A stretch of DNA of 64,000 bases from positions 32,582,072 through 32,646,071 of the forward strand of contig NC_052614.1 in the NCBI RefSeq assembly GCF_016545825.1, in the 5' to 3' direction. This document shows positions 22,401-32,412 of the stretch, piece by piece (within the stretch, counting starts at the first letter, position 1; the number at the start of each line of letters is the position of its first letter). The notes beneath the pieces were generated by a model. It was not told the origin of the DNA. It worked only from the letters and a program-made list of their open reading frames with translations, and made no database searches. A program made the translations under genes and the position numbers. The stretch is from Eucalyptus grandis. Taxonomy: Eukaryota > Streptophyta > Magnoliopsida > Myrtales > Myrtaceae.

Positions 22401-24008
22401 ATGCTTGCTAAACAGTTGAAGAGCTGTGAGATTGTTGAGTTCCTTAACTTCATAAATCAAACAATGTTCAAACTGATATTGGAGTTTACAGAAAACACTT
22501 CTGTCTCTTGTTGTAACAACTATTCTACTTCCCGAACCAAACCATTCTTCCTTTGCTACCAATGCCATAAGTTGGTGCTCATGATCTACATCATCAAGAA
22601 AAATAAGAACTTTCTTTCTGCAAAATCGATTTTTGATCATATTCTTTCCATGATCAATGCTAGAAGGTTCAACCACTACGTTACCAATGATGTCAGAGAG
22701 TAACTGCCTCTGCATATTTAACAGACCAGAACCTTGCGATGCTTCTCGAATATCTGAAATGAAGCTACAACTGTCAAAATTAGTAGATAGTTTGTTGTAG
22801 ACAACCTTGGCAAGAGTTGTCTTGCCTATTCCACCCATTCCCCACATACCAATGAGCCTTACGTCCTCAGATGTAACATTCAGCAAATCTACTACTTCAT
22901 TTGCTGACTCGTCCATTCCAACTAAATGATCGGATATATGCACACAAGACACCTTAAGTTTAACCAACACTTTCCGAGCAATCAAATGGGCAAGTTCTCC
23001 GTGGCTGTGTCAGGACACAAAACATTATCAAGTGAATTACTAGATTGCTGGCAAACTTTTTCACTTGCAAGATCAAAGAATAACATGAACTTACGAAATT
23101 GACGCTGGACCCAGCAAACAAAAGAATAAATACATGACTCTCTGGTTATGTTCAATCTAGGATGATAGGTTATCATGCTTATGTCGAACAATGAATATCA
23201 AGTGAATTTTAAGATTGGTGGCAAACTTTTTCACTTACAAGATCAAACAAGAACCTGAAGTTATGAAATTGACGCTGGACCCAGCAAACAAAAGAATAAA
23301 TACATGATTCAATATGGTTTTGTTCAACCTAGGACGATAGGTAATCCTTGAGTCGAGACAATGGAGTGTAGAATTCACAGCGATATCCATCATAATTTTT
23401 GGTCCAGAACTAAGAAAAAATTGTGCTTTTCAAATCATAATCTGCCTTCAAGCAAAAGAAACAGAGAGAAAAGGGAAGATGGAGTGGAGTGAGTTAACAT
23501 ACCCTGTGTTCTTGGTGTCCCATCCCTTGATTCCAGTAACTTCCTTGAGTGACTCCGCCCAGCACTGCACAATCTCAGGCCCATGTTTTTCTTTATGCAG
23601 AGTTAGTGCATCCACATACACTCCGGTTTCAAGCTTCACGTCAGAAGGTTCCACATCATAGAAAATGGGCATAACCTCCAATTCGTTGGTTTTCCAACGC
23701 TGCATCATGTGTTCTAGCTCGCGCAAGCACCAGCTACTAGAGGCGTAATTGCTAGAGAAGATGGGAATGCAGATTTTCGAGTCATTGATGGCTTGGTAAA
23801 TCTTGGGACCGATCTCTCCACCAACGTCAATCCCCTGCTTGTCTATGAAAACACTGATACCCTTATCCAGCAGGGTATGATAGAGGTAATCTGTGAAGGT
23901 AGTGCGAGTATCCGGGCCTCGAAAACTCAAGAACACATCGTACTGAATTCCAGAGGAGCCATGGCTCGTGGATCCCGTTTCCAGAGAAGAGCTCCTTTTT
24001 CTTTCCAT
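9466..24008 (-). CDS. TIR-NB-LRR (TNL) immune receptor gene with tandem LRR exons
   Basis: This is an intracellular immune receptor: the TIR domain signals (TIR domains of this class cleave NAD+), the NB-ARC domain is an ATP/ADP switch and the LRRs sense ligand. Three 5' exons, 24008-23503, 23004-21894 and 21770-21480, join in frame across GT-AG introns. The LRR region follows as 13 tandem exon copies. The shortest intact model splices 21480 directly to the terminal exon at 10455 and gives about 965 residues. Including the two other intact copies (15286-14861 and 12870-12445) gives about 1249 residues. Every LRR exon begins and ends in phase 0, so copies can be added or skipped without changing frame. 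Other transcripts are possible, and which exons are really used is unknown. Decayed TNL copies occur to the right, so the gene belongs to a cluster. Confidence 0.85.
10839..11263 (-). pseudogene. LRR exon unit L (one-base deletion, no acceptor)
   Basis: The acceptor AG is lost by deletion of an A (GACGGGGG), and the same one-base deletion as in C and D shifts the frame near 10997. The GTAAGT word at 10838 is kept. Confidence 0.8.
11638..12063 (-). pseudogene. LRR exon unit K (decayed)
   Basis: The acceptor is lost (GACGG), TGA precedes LKV, a TAA follows NLS, and GC replaces the donor GT. Past these the frame is open through LVELEVSCTSIVELPNCVV. Confidence 0.8.
12445..12870 (-). CDS. LRR exon unit J, intact 142-codon cassette
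   Basis: It has a good acceptor (TTTGACAG before 12870), 142 open codons from ATTRLKVLYLLDC to IPELPQSL, and GTAAGT at 12444, in phase 0. Its sequence differs most from its neighbours (for example GSGIQKLPECIGMLEK), so it sits outside the alternating dimer pattern. It could be included or skipped in frame. Confidence 0.6.
13251..13676 (-). pseudogene. LRR exon unit I (open frame, shifted acceptor)
   Basis: The 142 codons are open and GTAAGT is present at 13250, but the acceptor region reads GACGAGGG. The only AG there (13676-13675) would start the exon two bases late and break phase. A different upstream acceptor could rescue it, so this copy is borderline. Confidence 0.6.
14051..14476 (-). 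pseudogene. LRR exon unit H (decayed)
   Basis: It carries the same set of defects as unit F: lost acceptor, TGA before LKV, TAG in LPQSL and GC at the donor. It lies 1611 bp from F, the length of one dimer. Confidence 0.8.
14861..15286 (-). CDS. LRR exon unit G, intact 142-codon cassette
   Basis: It has a good acceptor (TTTGACAG before 15286), 142 open codons from GASRLKVLDLSNC to VPKLPQSL, and a consensus GTAAGT at 14860, all in phase 0. It encodes about five LRRs, including LVELDVSNTNIVELPNSI and LKSLKVLNINGSCMQKLP. It could be spliced after exon 3 or before unit J or M without changing frame. Whether the GTAAGT is used is not known, since the same word is read as codons Val-Ser in the terminal exon. 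Confidence 0.6.
15662..16087 (-). pseudogene. LRR exon unit F (decayed)
   Basis: This 426-bp copy has GACGG instead of an acceptor AG, a TGA before LKV, a TAG in the LPQSL motif and a GC in place of the donor GT. It is almost identical to unit H, so the damage predates the copying of the dimer. Confidence 0.8.
16472..16746 (-). pseudogene. LRR exon unit E (151-bp internal deletion)
   Basis: Acceptor and donor are intact but the exon is only 275 bp. A 151-bp piece is missing between two ATTTC words, joining the start of the first LRR to EIYGVGCRQ out of frame. Confidence 0.8.
17122..17522 (-). pseudogene. LRR exon unit D (decayed)
   Basis: The acceptor AG has become GG, the arginine codon before LKV is a TGA stop, the donor GT has become GC, and a TAG stop replaces glutamine in the LPQSL motif. 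It also has an in-frame 24-bp deletion removing the eight residues SVFLSLEK, and the same one-base deletion as units C and L. Length 401 bp. Confidence 0.8.
17907..18331 (-). pseudogene. LRR exon unit C (one-base deletion)
   Basis: The acceptor and GTAAGT donor are both intact, but the exon is 425 bp because one A is missing in the word GCATCAGGTAAC near 18066. This shifts the frame after MQKLP. Otherwise it is nearly identical to unit G. Confidence 0.8.
18650..19127 (-). pseudogene. LRR exon unit B (decayed)
   Basis: It has a good acceptor and 101 open codons (VATRLKVLNLLPC to EKLEEI), then a TAG stop at about 18824. The donor position reads GGAAAG instead of GTAAGT. This unit looks like the most diverged copy after A. 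Confidence 0.75.
19450..19928 (-). pseudogene. LRR exon unit A (decayed)
   Basis: The acceptor (GACAG before 19928) is good and the frame starts VVIRLKVLDLSDC. The frame shifts near 19690, where other copies read GSCMQKLP, and then closes. The GTAAGT site of other copies reads ATCAGT here. It cannot be used as a full in-frame cassette. Confidence 0.75.
19929..21479 (-). other. Large TNL intron before the LRR exon array
   Basis: About 1.55 kb between exon 3 and the first LRR exon copy. It is AT-rich and has no coding segment that I recognise. If upstream LRR copies are skipped, the real intron is longer. Confidence 0.55.
21480..21770 (-). CDS. TNL exon 3: linker between NB-ARC and LRR
   Basis: This exon is 97 codons long, beginning GTETVAAYYDQSKEP. 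It includes NIRFLSLSGWTLSG, ELRWLTWGDCPKEIQA and NLVILDLYQSS, the usual TNL segment that leads into the LRRs, and ends in WGGWTQLK. The acceptor follows CTCAATTTAG (21771) and the donor is GTATGTATG (21479). Both borders are in phase 0, matching exon 2 before it and the LRR exons after it. Confidence 0.85.
21894..23004 (-). CDS. TNL exon 2: NB-ARC nucleotide-binding domain
   Basis: The exon completes the codon split by intron 1 and then reads 370 codons. It shows all the usual NB-ARC motifs in order: P-loop GMGGIGKTT (about residues 224-232), RNBS-A FISDIREAS, kinase-2 KVLIFLDDVD, RNBS-B GSRIVVTTRD, the GLPLA box as GGLPLAIEV, a TIR-class RNBS-D around CFLAGQDKSYPCYMWDGCGF, and MHD as MHDQL. 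The P-loop lysine, kinase-2 aspartates and MHD histidine and aspartate are all present, so nucleotide binding and switching look preserved. The acceptor is at 23006-23005 and the donor is GTATAAG at 21893. Confidence 0.93.
23027..23345. repeat. Tandem duplication inside TNL intron 1
   Basis: Two copies of about 148 bases start at 23027 and 23197, a period of 170. Both contain GGCAAACTTTTTCACTT, GACGCTGGACCCAGCAAACA and a block ending in a GATAGGT word. The duplication explains much of the intron length (23502-23005) and seems to leave the splice sites unaffected. Confidence 0.8.
23503..24008 (-). CDS. TNL exon 1: TIR domain
   Basis: This exon encodes 168 codons plus two bases. The first methionine is followed by a serine-rich leader (residues 2-20) and then the TIR signature YDVFLSFRGPDTR (residues 23-35). 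Later motifs are GISVFIDKQGI (50-60), FSSNYASSSWCLREL (84-98) and MPIFYDVEPSDV. In TIR enzymes the glutamate of the WCLxEL motif is catalytic; here it is Glu97, and it is present. The exon ends KGWDTKNT plus GG before a GTATGT donor at 23502. The start is chosen because the frame closes upstream and the leader length is normal for the family. Confidence 0.9.
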
Positions 24009-24330
24009 CTTATCTGCGTCCGCTAAAATTCTGAAAGCAAATCACAAAAAATTTGACATGCTTTAACAGAGGCCAAGAAACAATGGTCAGATAGGTAAGC
24101 GAGGCTCAGTTTCCATTTCCGTCATGTTGCGGAATTGATCGAGAGAAATTGCAGATATATGATTGAAGGATTAAGAAATGGCCAAAGCACCCCAAGTTGA
24201 CTGGTAGATGGTAAATTCGGTATCGTGTATTTCGAGCAAGTTTATATTATTTGAGTCCTGTGAAATTCCGATTCCGAAGGTTGGCCCGGGGCCCACCAGA
24301 GTAAAGTCTAAGTAAACCTAAAATTAGGAA
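24009..24330 (-). promoter_or_regulatory. TNL upstream region, the best copy of a dispersed flank repeat
   Basis: This is the 5' flank and leader of the TNL gene. It includes GCGGACGCAGATAAG just before the ATG, TTTCCATTTCC, ATTAAGAAATGGCC and a GGCCCGGGGCCCACCAG segment. Recognisable copies of the same words occur at 28310-28475, 31805-32010, 37720-37960 and 39365-39560. A TTGACT word near 24199 resembles a W-box core, but one copy proves nothing. I see no convincing TATA box. Confidence 0.5.
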
Positions 24331-25785
24331 GGCATATTGACGTTAGTGTACTGCTCTAGAAATGTTATATTAAATCAAATGTGATGATTAAGTTTTCTTT
24401 TCTGGATAATTTATGGATAATGTTAAGGGAATTATTGATAGGCCTAAGTATACGCATATTCTAGTTTCACAAATGACATATAATAAAATAGAACGTAAGG
24501 AGGAAATCCCAATGATCAGAGCAGTTTTCGTAAGACTTAATTTTTTGTGCTTTTTAGAAAGCATAACTGTTCTTACCAAAAAAAAAAAAAAAAAGCAAAA
24601 CCGTTTACTTTGTTGTTAAAATTTAAAATGTTATTCAAGTATAAGAAAATCATACGTAAATTACTTATCAATTTTTATGTGTTGTGAAAATATATATATT
24701 TCAAGGGAAAAATGTATAATTGTGTCGGCAATAAAGATCTAATCAAACAACCAATAAAACATAAAATTCACCGATGCAAGCTCGAAACCAGGTTTTTTTT
24801 TTCTTATGCTAGTGAAAGGGTAAAGCTGGAAATCCACTATCGGTGGTAGACCATATCATTGTCCTTTAATTTTATTTTATTTTGGTCGGTTTTGTCCTTT
24901 AATTGGAATGTGTCGTCTTTTCGCTTTTTCCCTTTTTTTTCGTTACCTTTTTTTTTTCCCAGAAAGGTGACCAGAAAAAAAGGGTAAGAACCGTGTTGGT
25001 GAAGCAAAGCCACAAGTTTTCACTTCCGTTGGCCTGGGGCCCACCGGAGTTAAATCAACAAAACGCAGAAGTTTGACGTCTAAGTAAAATGTAAATATGA
25101 AGCACATGTATCTAAAAAGGAAAAAGAAAAGAAGAATTGGCACTAGCTTGAGATTAAAATTTCTCATTGAAAAGAAAAGGGAAAGGAGTTACTTGACAAG
25201 ATGACAATCCAAAAAATAAATTAAAAAGAGAGACAAAAAAAATGCACCCCGATTGCAATAGCGTCAGAAGCAAACCTACTACTGTGCAAGGATGCTTTGA
25301 GTGGCCTGATCGTTTTGTTCACGAACAAAATGCTGCTTTTGTGGAGTTACTTTATTGTACTTTTACTAGTTAAAAGCAACACGAAAAATAAATCTAAAAA
25401 AGCTGGATTGTTGACAATTTTAGATGCTTTTTTATTTTAATTATATATGCATTTCCAAAAGAAGATTGGGAAAGTAGAATTTTATGAAACTTTATTAACT
25501 TATATTCATTTAGGTTGGATGGTTTGTTTATGTAATCTTTTATTGAATTAAAATTTACGTATAAGGAAAATCAAAATTATTATTAAATTTAAAAAAAAAA
25601 TTGTTTATGCAATCCATAACCCAGATCAAATTATTGAAATAAGAAATTTCCTAACATGGAAATGCTTAAAAATCTCAAACAAATCAAGATTATTATCGAA
25701 TACTATCAACTTAGATAATCAATAATTGCTACCTATCAAATTGGTTCAAGAAATTACCTAGTTTGAAGTATTTCTTTCCAAGAAT
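24331..25785. other. AT-rich spacer
   Basis: No gene seen. It has an A run at 24578-24594 and a partial second copy of the GGCCTGGGGCCCACCGGAGT segment at 25029-25050, so part of it is again TNL flank. The rest is AT-rich. Confidence 0.45.
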
Positions 25786-26290
25786 TGGGACTGACGACGG
25801 GCAGCTTTACAGCGACGGGTGAGGACGGACGTCAGGACCAAAGCAGCAGCGATGGCAATTCAGCACGGACGCAGCAAATTGCAGACAGGTTCGCTAGAAC
25901 AAAAGATGCAACGGTGATGGTTCGTTGGTGTTGGCCAGTCTAACTAGAAAGGTGGGGTCGCCCGGACCCTCCCTGACGGCGACAGTGTGGATTCGATCAA
26001 TGCTAGTCTGCTCTATGCAACCTGCGAAAGGAAATCAAACGTAGCAGACGAAACAAAACATCAAGCGGTGGCGTCAAGTGGAGCCCGGATGCCGCCTGGA
26101 ATCACCGGAAACCGCCAGGGACTGCTGCTGTGGTGTTAGAATAAGCCGGCAAGCGAGGTAGAGGCGCGACGATGGCTAAGCCGGCAGTAAGCGCGGTGAA
26201 TGGTGAGGGGCCGCGGCGATGGGCAAGCCGGCAACAAGGTCTCGAGAATTTCGAAGAGAAAGCAAACCAGACCGCCGGACGAAAGCAGCA
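25786..26290. other. GC-rich patch next to a LINE fragment
   Basis: About 500 bases much richer in GC than the surroundings, with many GCGACG and GCCGGC words. Overlapping open frames run on both strands, but none resembles a known protein. It may be part of the LINE at its right or captured sequence. Confidence 0.35.
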
Positions 26291-26923
26291 ACGACACCGA
26301 GAAGTTTGGCAAGACCCAGCCTTACGGATCCACATCTCACGCTACGGCCTTCGTCGAATAGATGAATGGCTTCAAGATGTCACCCATACCTCAACAAGTT
26401 TCAATCTCCTAGCCACAGTACTCTGGCAGATCTGGAAAGAGAGAAACAACACAATTTTTCGCCAACAGAAACCGAACCCAAAGAAAATCATCAGCTTAGC
26501 CAAGGCGAAGAATCTCTGTTTTACAAATCAGGCAAACTCAAAGAAGAAAGCGCACGGTGACGAAGGCTCCTTACCTCAGAACTGGAAAAGCCAGACTGCA
26601 AATGCCCTCAAAATCAATATTGACGGGTCTTACTCCTCGGATTCGCCGGTAGGAGCAATAAGCTGCGTGTGCCAGAACAACGATGGAGAATTAGTGCACG
26701 GGTTGGTGAGATGGGTGGAGATCGGCTTTCGCTGAACAGACGGAGAGTATCGCAACGGTTGAAAGCCTTAGATGAGACCAGCTGTTCGTGGGATTTGGAG
26801 AATTTGATCAACGAGGCGTCCAGCCCTCCGAAACCCTTTTGGCTTTAATTTGTTAAAATTCAAGTCTTTTCTACTCAGACTTTCGAGCTATTTGATATAT
26901 TTCCATTTCGACAAAAAAAAAAA
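26291..26923 (+). pseudogene. 5'-truncated LINE: end of ORF2 with RNase H-like domain
   Basis: The frame reads LLATVLWQIWKERNNTIF, the usual segment after the zinc-binding region in plant LINE ORF2. It then reads ALKINIDGSYSSD and VGAISCVCQNNDGELVHG, the start of a plant-type RNase H domain with its first aspartate. A frameshift near 26725 puts the next part (AEQTESIATVES) in another frame. The copy ends in a poly-A tract at 26911-26923, which fixes the orientation. No reverse transcriptase remains. Confidence 0.75.
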
Positions 26924-28309
26924 AAGGACGATCAAATTGTTTCTTTTTATAGTGTTTTTTTTCTTTTTTACTTTTTACTTTTTTTTCTCTTTCTTTTTTG
27001 TCTCTCAAATTGTGAGCCGTCCTCTCTAATTGTTGCGTGTCTTAAGGGTCGCGCGGAAGCGGCCGTTCCAATGAGCCTTTTATACTGTTTTTTTTTTTTC
27101 TTTTTTGCTTTTTCTTTTAATGTGTGAACTATTAATCCCACGTTTCTTGTTTTAAAATAAATATATATTACTCTCGACATTCCTTTCCCTCTCAAACCTC
27201 GCGTAAAGCTCCCAGAATTTGCTTCCGATATTCTTTCTTGTTGACCGGCCAATCGTAGCTTGGATTGGCTCACATCTTTTCCTTTTTAATTTATTGTTTT
27301 CCTTTTGTCGTCTCTCCCGATGTGTACGACCGCGATGCATTAATGATGATGTCGACTCGGGCGTGTGTGTTGAGGTTTGGATCGAATCCTGAGGAGTTGA
27401 GTCGAGTCTTGCGCGCAAGCTCATAGAAATTTAACGTGGAGAAAGGACAGATGTGGGAAGGAATGGATAGGAATATCATTATAATATCTTAATTTTTGGG
27501 CCCGGGGGGAGGAAGGGAAGGGAAGGGAAGGGGAGGGGATGGGAAGGGCAAGGGCAACGATCTTGCATTGTTCCCACCAATATAGGCCGTTGAAATAGAA
27601 CCAATCTCGCCGTGATGTGGTTGCGAAGAAATTGCTGCAATGTCCTTTGAATTTTCTTTATAAAATTAATGTCTATATCCCCCTAATTTACTCTAATGAA
27701 TTAATTTTTTCCACCTTGGCACCGCTTAGTTCTTCCATTTATAAATTTCGGCCACTGAGTGTTTTATGTACTTGGCAAAAAATTTATGCTCTTATTGGCT
27801 CAAACCAATTTATTGTGGAAGTTCAACACAATTCTCTTAAATCCACCAGTCATCTATCCAATGTAAATATATGGGTTAAATAATGGATAAAAGAAAGAAA
27901 CTAATATGCAAAATGCAATTATTGATTTTTGCTTAGGGATCAAAGTCGATTCCCAAATTTTTTAATTTAATTAACAACTAACTGGATTACAAAATTTTAG
28001 GTATCAACAACAGATGTACTACTAATACATTTTACCCAAAGCAAGTGCACTACAATTGTAGCGGCGTCATCCACTACAATTTGTCCTTTTTTAATGCATT
28101 TATGTTGGGAAACCTGGGGTATTTTATGCATATAAGTAATTTTGTTTGAATGTAAGTGTTGGGAAAATAGTAATTTCAATAAATAAAAAATCACTCATAA
28201 GGTGGTCATAAAAACTCTAAGCCCAAGGAAAGAGTATAAACGGCTCCTTTTTATTTTTATCTTAATTGCACCTCCTAAATTTATGAAACAAATCACATTA
28301 CATTTTATG
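26924..28309. other. Spacer with T-rich tracts and a G-rich purine block
   Basis: No gene recognised. Runs of T with C lie at 26935-27000 and 27089-27118. A G-run block is described separately. The remainder is AT-rich. Confidence 0.4.
27498..27553 (+). repeat. GGGAA-type purine minisatellite
   Basis: Irregular GGGAA and GGGGA units repeat for about 55 bases after GGGCCCGGGGGG. More than four runs of three or more G are closely spaced, so a G-quadruplex could form on the + strand. Confidence 0.7.
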
Positions 28310-28475
28310 GTGATTTTACAAGACTGGGATGATGGAAAACACGTCATGATTGATTTCAAGGAAGTGGCAAGGACTATATGTGTTAAACAGGGGTCAACAA
28401 GCGATGGTCATGCAGGAAAATGAGACGTGACAGAGACGTGATTGAAGGAAGGACTAAGAAATGGCCCAATTACAT
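28310..28475 (-). repeat. Decayed copy of TNL upstream flank
   Basis: The order of words GATGATGGAAAACACG, GATTTCAAGGAAGTGGCAAG, GGGGTCAACAAGCGATGG and ACTAAGAAATGGCCCAA matches the copy at 31805-31990 and the flank of the intact TNL at 24100-24220. No coding part of a TNL is attached here. Confidence 0.55.
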
Positions 28476-28766
28476 AGAAAAGTACCTCAATTTATTTGGT
28501 GATTTCCCGATTTTTTCTAGATTAAGTTGCTCGATGGAAAAGTTAATAAATTAAAAAAAAAAAACATTGATAGTTAACTCGAATGAGATCTGGTAACCAG
28601 TTGAAAGCTTAATTGAAGAAAAGGTTGACAAATAAGAATTAGTAAATTTAAGGCACAATAAAGAAACGTGAACGAAAAATTGATAGAAAAATAAGAAAAG
28701 TTGGTAATTGAAAAATTAAACTTGGTAAGTATTCATATAAGAGTTAGTAACTCAAAATTATTTGAA

Positions 28767-28952
28767 AATTTAAATGGAAAAAAGTAGTTCCGTCATTCTA
28801 ATTAAAGTCGGTAATGTTAAGGCATTTTTGAGAAATGCAACTAGAAGTTTGTAGATGATAATTTAAATGGCAAAAAGTAAATCCATCATTCTAATTAAAG
28901 TTGGTTATGTTAAGGCATTTTTGAGAAATGCAACTAGAAGTTTGTAGATGAT
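28767..28952 (+). repeat. Two-copy tandem repeat of 93 bp
   Basis: Copies 28767-28859 and 28860-28952 differ at only a few positions. Each contains CATTCTAATTAAAGT and GAGAAATGCAACTAGAAG. It lies in a longer stretch rich in TTGGTAA and GTTAGTAACT words. Confidence 0.85.
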
Positions 28953-31804
28953 AAAAATAAATGATAATTAAAGTTTGAAGGCGTTACCCTTTCATTTTTG
29001 TTTTCTAGCTAGGCTATGATTGCAACTCCATGTGTCTACATTATTTAGACATTTCATTTGACTCTCGCCCCGTACGCCGATGTTGACAATTATAACGAAT
29101 TTGCCAAATAATAAGAGAATTAGTTCATCAGTCAAAAAGAAATTGGGAAAGAAAAAAAAGGCGTTGGTTGCCAATTTCAGACCCACGAGGCGCTTTCCAA
29201 GAAGGACGCTCGAAAGGTAATCTCCACTGTCGGTGTACCGTGTAAAATGGAAAAGTATTGAACACTTCTTTTGCAGCCACCACCAAAAGGGAAAAGTTAG
29301 AGATCAGTCATGGATGGAGTCGCAGACGAGCCTTACGTTTTCTCATCCATTATCGTGCCTCTATTAGCTTTCTTGGAATTTTACAATCAATTATTATTGT
29401 CTTAAGCAGCGTCGATCTCTTTGTGATCTTGACCAAGATCGAATTCAGTAGACCCAGAGTAACTTGTCCTGTCTTAACAATGATTTCGGTCTTCAACAAA
29501 TCCTGATCTACGCTATGAGAGAGTGTTAATATGTTTAAAATTCTACGTAAGGATCTAAATGAAAAGTGTATTGTATCAAAGTTCAATTCGTCTCATAAAT
29601 CATAACAACATAATAGTCATTTTACAATGGATAGATAGAAATTTCTCTAATGTTTTCCTTTTCCACTAAATGTTCAGATATGTGAGTAGCGACATAATGT
29701 TTATTAATCAAAACAGTTTGGTCATGAAAAAAATCAAAACAATAAGGTTGTGTATAGTTGTGTGCTGGTGTATTTTTTTTGTATCTGCTAATTATCTTTT
29801 CGTGTGTTTTTGACAAAAGGGAAAACAAGAAAAGAAGACCCCACATTTGACCAGCACTAGCACTAGAAAAATCTTTCAAGAATGCTCTAGAGGGCGATAG
29901 AATTTTTCAGAAGACAATTAATTAGATCTCCTAAATCAATCTCTCTCTTTGACTTGGATAGCACTTCAATCATCATGCATCTATTCAAGTTTATATGATT
30001 TTTTTAACTATAAAAACATGAAAAATCTCATGTAATTCCTCGATATTTAGAACCATCAGCTCTAGCTTTTTTTTTTTTTTTACAAGTTCAGCTCTAGCTT
30101 TAGCTTAAGCATCTATGCATCACAAGCATCAGCTAATCCTGGTCATGTAGACCCAAAAAAAAAAAAATGAAAATTATACAAATATCTCGTATATTTTGAA
30201 ATTTTGTACAAATAGCCAGAGTCAATTGTTAGTCACTCTCCTTATGCAGATTTGACAACACTTGGGGTGCCCAAATTGAAGACCTAGCTCATACCATTAA
30301 AGTATGATATTCCAAGATCATCTATTCCAAAAATCACGGACTAATTTACTCAATAGATCAGTGAAATAACGTGATCAAAACTTGCTAATCATTGATAACT
30401 CAGATTAAGAAAAGAGCTAAGCACGTGTTTTTTAATAAAAATAATAATTTTGAATAAATGTGTTATAGGTGTAACAGTTTAGCATTTTTTGTAAGACGAA
30501 AATTAATTTTGAATAAATGTGTCATGCGAGTACCTGATTAGAATTTTTAATTGTTATAACTGAATAATAGACAAGAAATCGTTTGGAGCTAATTTCTACG
30601 AGGAAATTTCCAAGGACACTCAAAAGGTTATCCCCATGATTGGTACACCGGCTGAAGTGGAAAAGACTTTGACACTATTTGCCTAGCCATGAACAAAAAG
30701 AAAAAAAAAAGGTTTAAGATCAATCATGAAAAGGAATCTAGACGATCTTGCATTTTTTTTCATCCATTATCGTGTTTCTATGACCTTTCTTGGAAATCTA
30801 AAATCAATGTTCTTTAAAAACTTTGGAATACCTACACACATACAGAACATAGCAAACCAGAGGAATTAAAAACAAGAAGGCTGGGAAATCGAAGAAAAAA
30901 GGAAATAGTATTAGCAAGTTCGATTAATGTAGCCACAAGAATAATTGCCAGGTGGCTTGTCATGTAATTTGAAACTTCATTAAGGTTGTTTTTTGTATGG
31001 ATGTGAGCTGGCGTACTTTTTGTACTCTGCTTTTTATCTGTTTTATGTGGTTTTCATAAAAGGGAAAACATAAGAAGAAGAAAATGCATTTAACCAGCAC
31101 TAATCTATTAAATTGCAATGCATCTTTTGAAGAGTTCTATAGACGATCATGAAAGATTGCAAAGAACAATTAATCCGATCTGTAGAACTATAGAAATAGG
31201 GAAACGCTCATGTAATTGCTTTACAGTGGAAGCTAGAGGAGAGAGGGGGGCCTTCAACAGAAACGAAAACAGGGGAAATAAAGAAACAGGGGAGAGGAGA
31301 GAAAGAAGAGAAAGGAAATAGGGAAAAAAAAAAATTTGGCGTGCTTACGACCCGGATGCCTCATCAAGCTGACTCAACTCCGTTTTGCAATACCGGTAAT
31401 TGATTTGAGCTTTAATCATCTACTTGAAGCAATCGTTGCAATTAGAGCTCGAAATTTGGATTTATTGGATATTTATGCGACAAAGCCCGATTTTTGAGTC
31501 ATTGAGCTACATATGTTTGCAGAAATAATACTTTAAGATGTTGTGAAGCTATAGCATCTTATGGATAGTAATTTGAGCTTGCATTTGTATGGAACGAAAA
31601 TTTAAAATTGGGGACGTGTTCTGGAATTGTAACAAACAATAGCTTTGAACCTGACTTTTTGTTGTTTTCGGTGTTGTTTTGGGGCGGCTAAGATGGGCTG
31701 TTGTAGTACATCAAGAGAGCTTTCTAAGAACTACAAGACGGCTTGAAAACTAAATTTTGTAGAGGAAGTTTTAGCGCAACAAAGTTAGCGTGTGGGCTGT
31801 GCCT
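28953..31804. other. Spacer without recognised gene
   Basis: AT-rich sequence with only short reading frames. Two stretches around 29160-29350 and 30590-30780 share the order GCTAATTTC or GCCAATTTC, AAGGACGCTCGAAAGGTAA or AAGGACACTCAAAAGGTTA, a GTGTACCG/GGTACACCG word and CATCCATTATCGTG. They are therefore two copies of one degenerate repeat. Confidence 0.45.
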
Positions 31805-32010
31805 ATTAAATGATGGAAAATGCGGTATGATGCATTTCAAGGAAGTTACAAGAACCCCATGTGGAATAGGGGTCAATGAGCAATGGTAGGAAAGTGGGGG
31901 TCGGTTTCCATTTCCATTTCCATTGTCATTGTGTTGTGGCATTGATCGTGAGTAATGGTAGAGATATGATTAAGAAATGGCCCAAGCCCCACAAGTTGAG
32001 ATAATTTAGA
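31805..32010 (-). repeat. Decayed copy of TNL upstream flank
   Basis: It contains GATGGAAAATGCGGTATGAT, TTTCCATTTCCATT, GTGTTGTGGCATTGATCG and ATTAAGAAATGGCCCAAGC. These match, in the same order, the flank at 24090-24220. No TIR codons are left. Confidence 0.6.
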
Positions 32011-32412
32011 AGAAGTGGTATCAAAATACAAGGGAGAGTGGGAGTGGTTGCTCAGTCCCCATCAATTTAAGGTATCATATTAACACTAAATTCCAAAGCA
32101 ACATGTCCGAGAAATATAACTCTATACATATGGGTAGCACATTTCACCTAGCTCGAAAACAAAAATGAAAAAGGTAATATCATTTTGATTGCCTAACAAT
32201 TAAGAAATCACAAGTTGAGATAATTTAGAAAAGTGGTATCAAAATACGAGGGAGAGTGGGAGTGGTTGCTCAGTCCCCATCAATTTAAGGTATCATATTA
32301 ACACTAAATTCTAAAGCAACATGTTCGAGAAATATAACTCTATACATATGGGGTAGCACATTTCACCTAGCTCAAAAACAAAAATGAAAAAGGTAATATC
32401 ATTTTGATTGTG
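31990..32412 (+). repeat. Tandem duplication of about 200 bp
   Basis: A block beginning ACAAGTTGAGATAATTTAGA and containing GAGAGTGGGAGTGGTTGCTC, TAACTCTATACATATGGG and AAAGGTAATATCATTTTG occurs at 31990-32191 and again at 32210-32412. The copies differ at few positions, so the duplication is recent. Confidence 0.9.
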
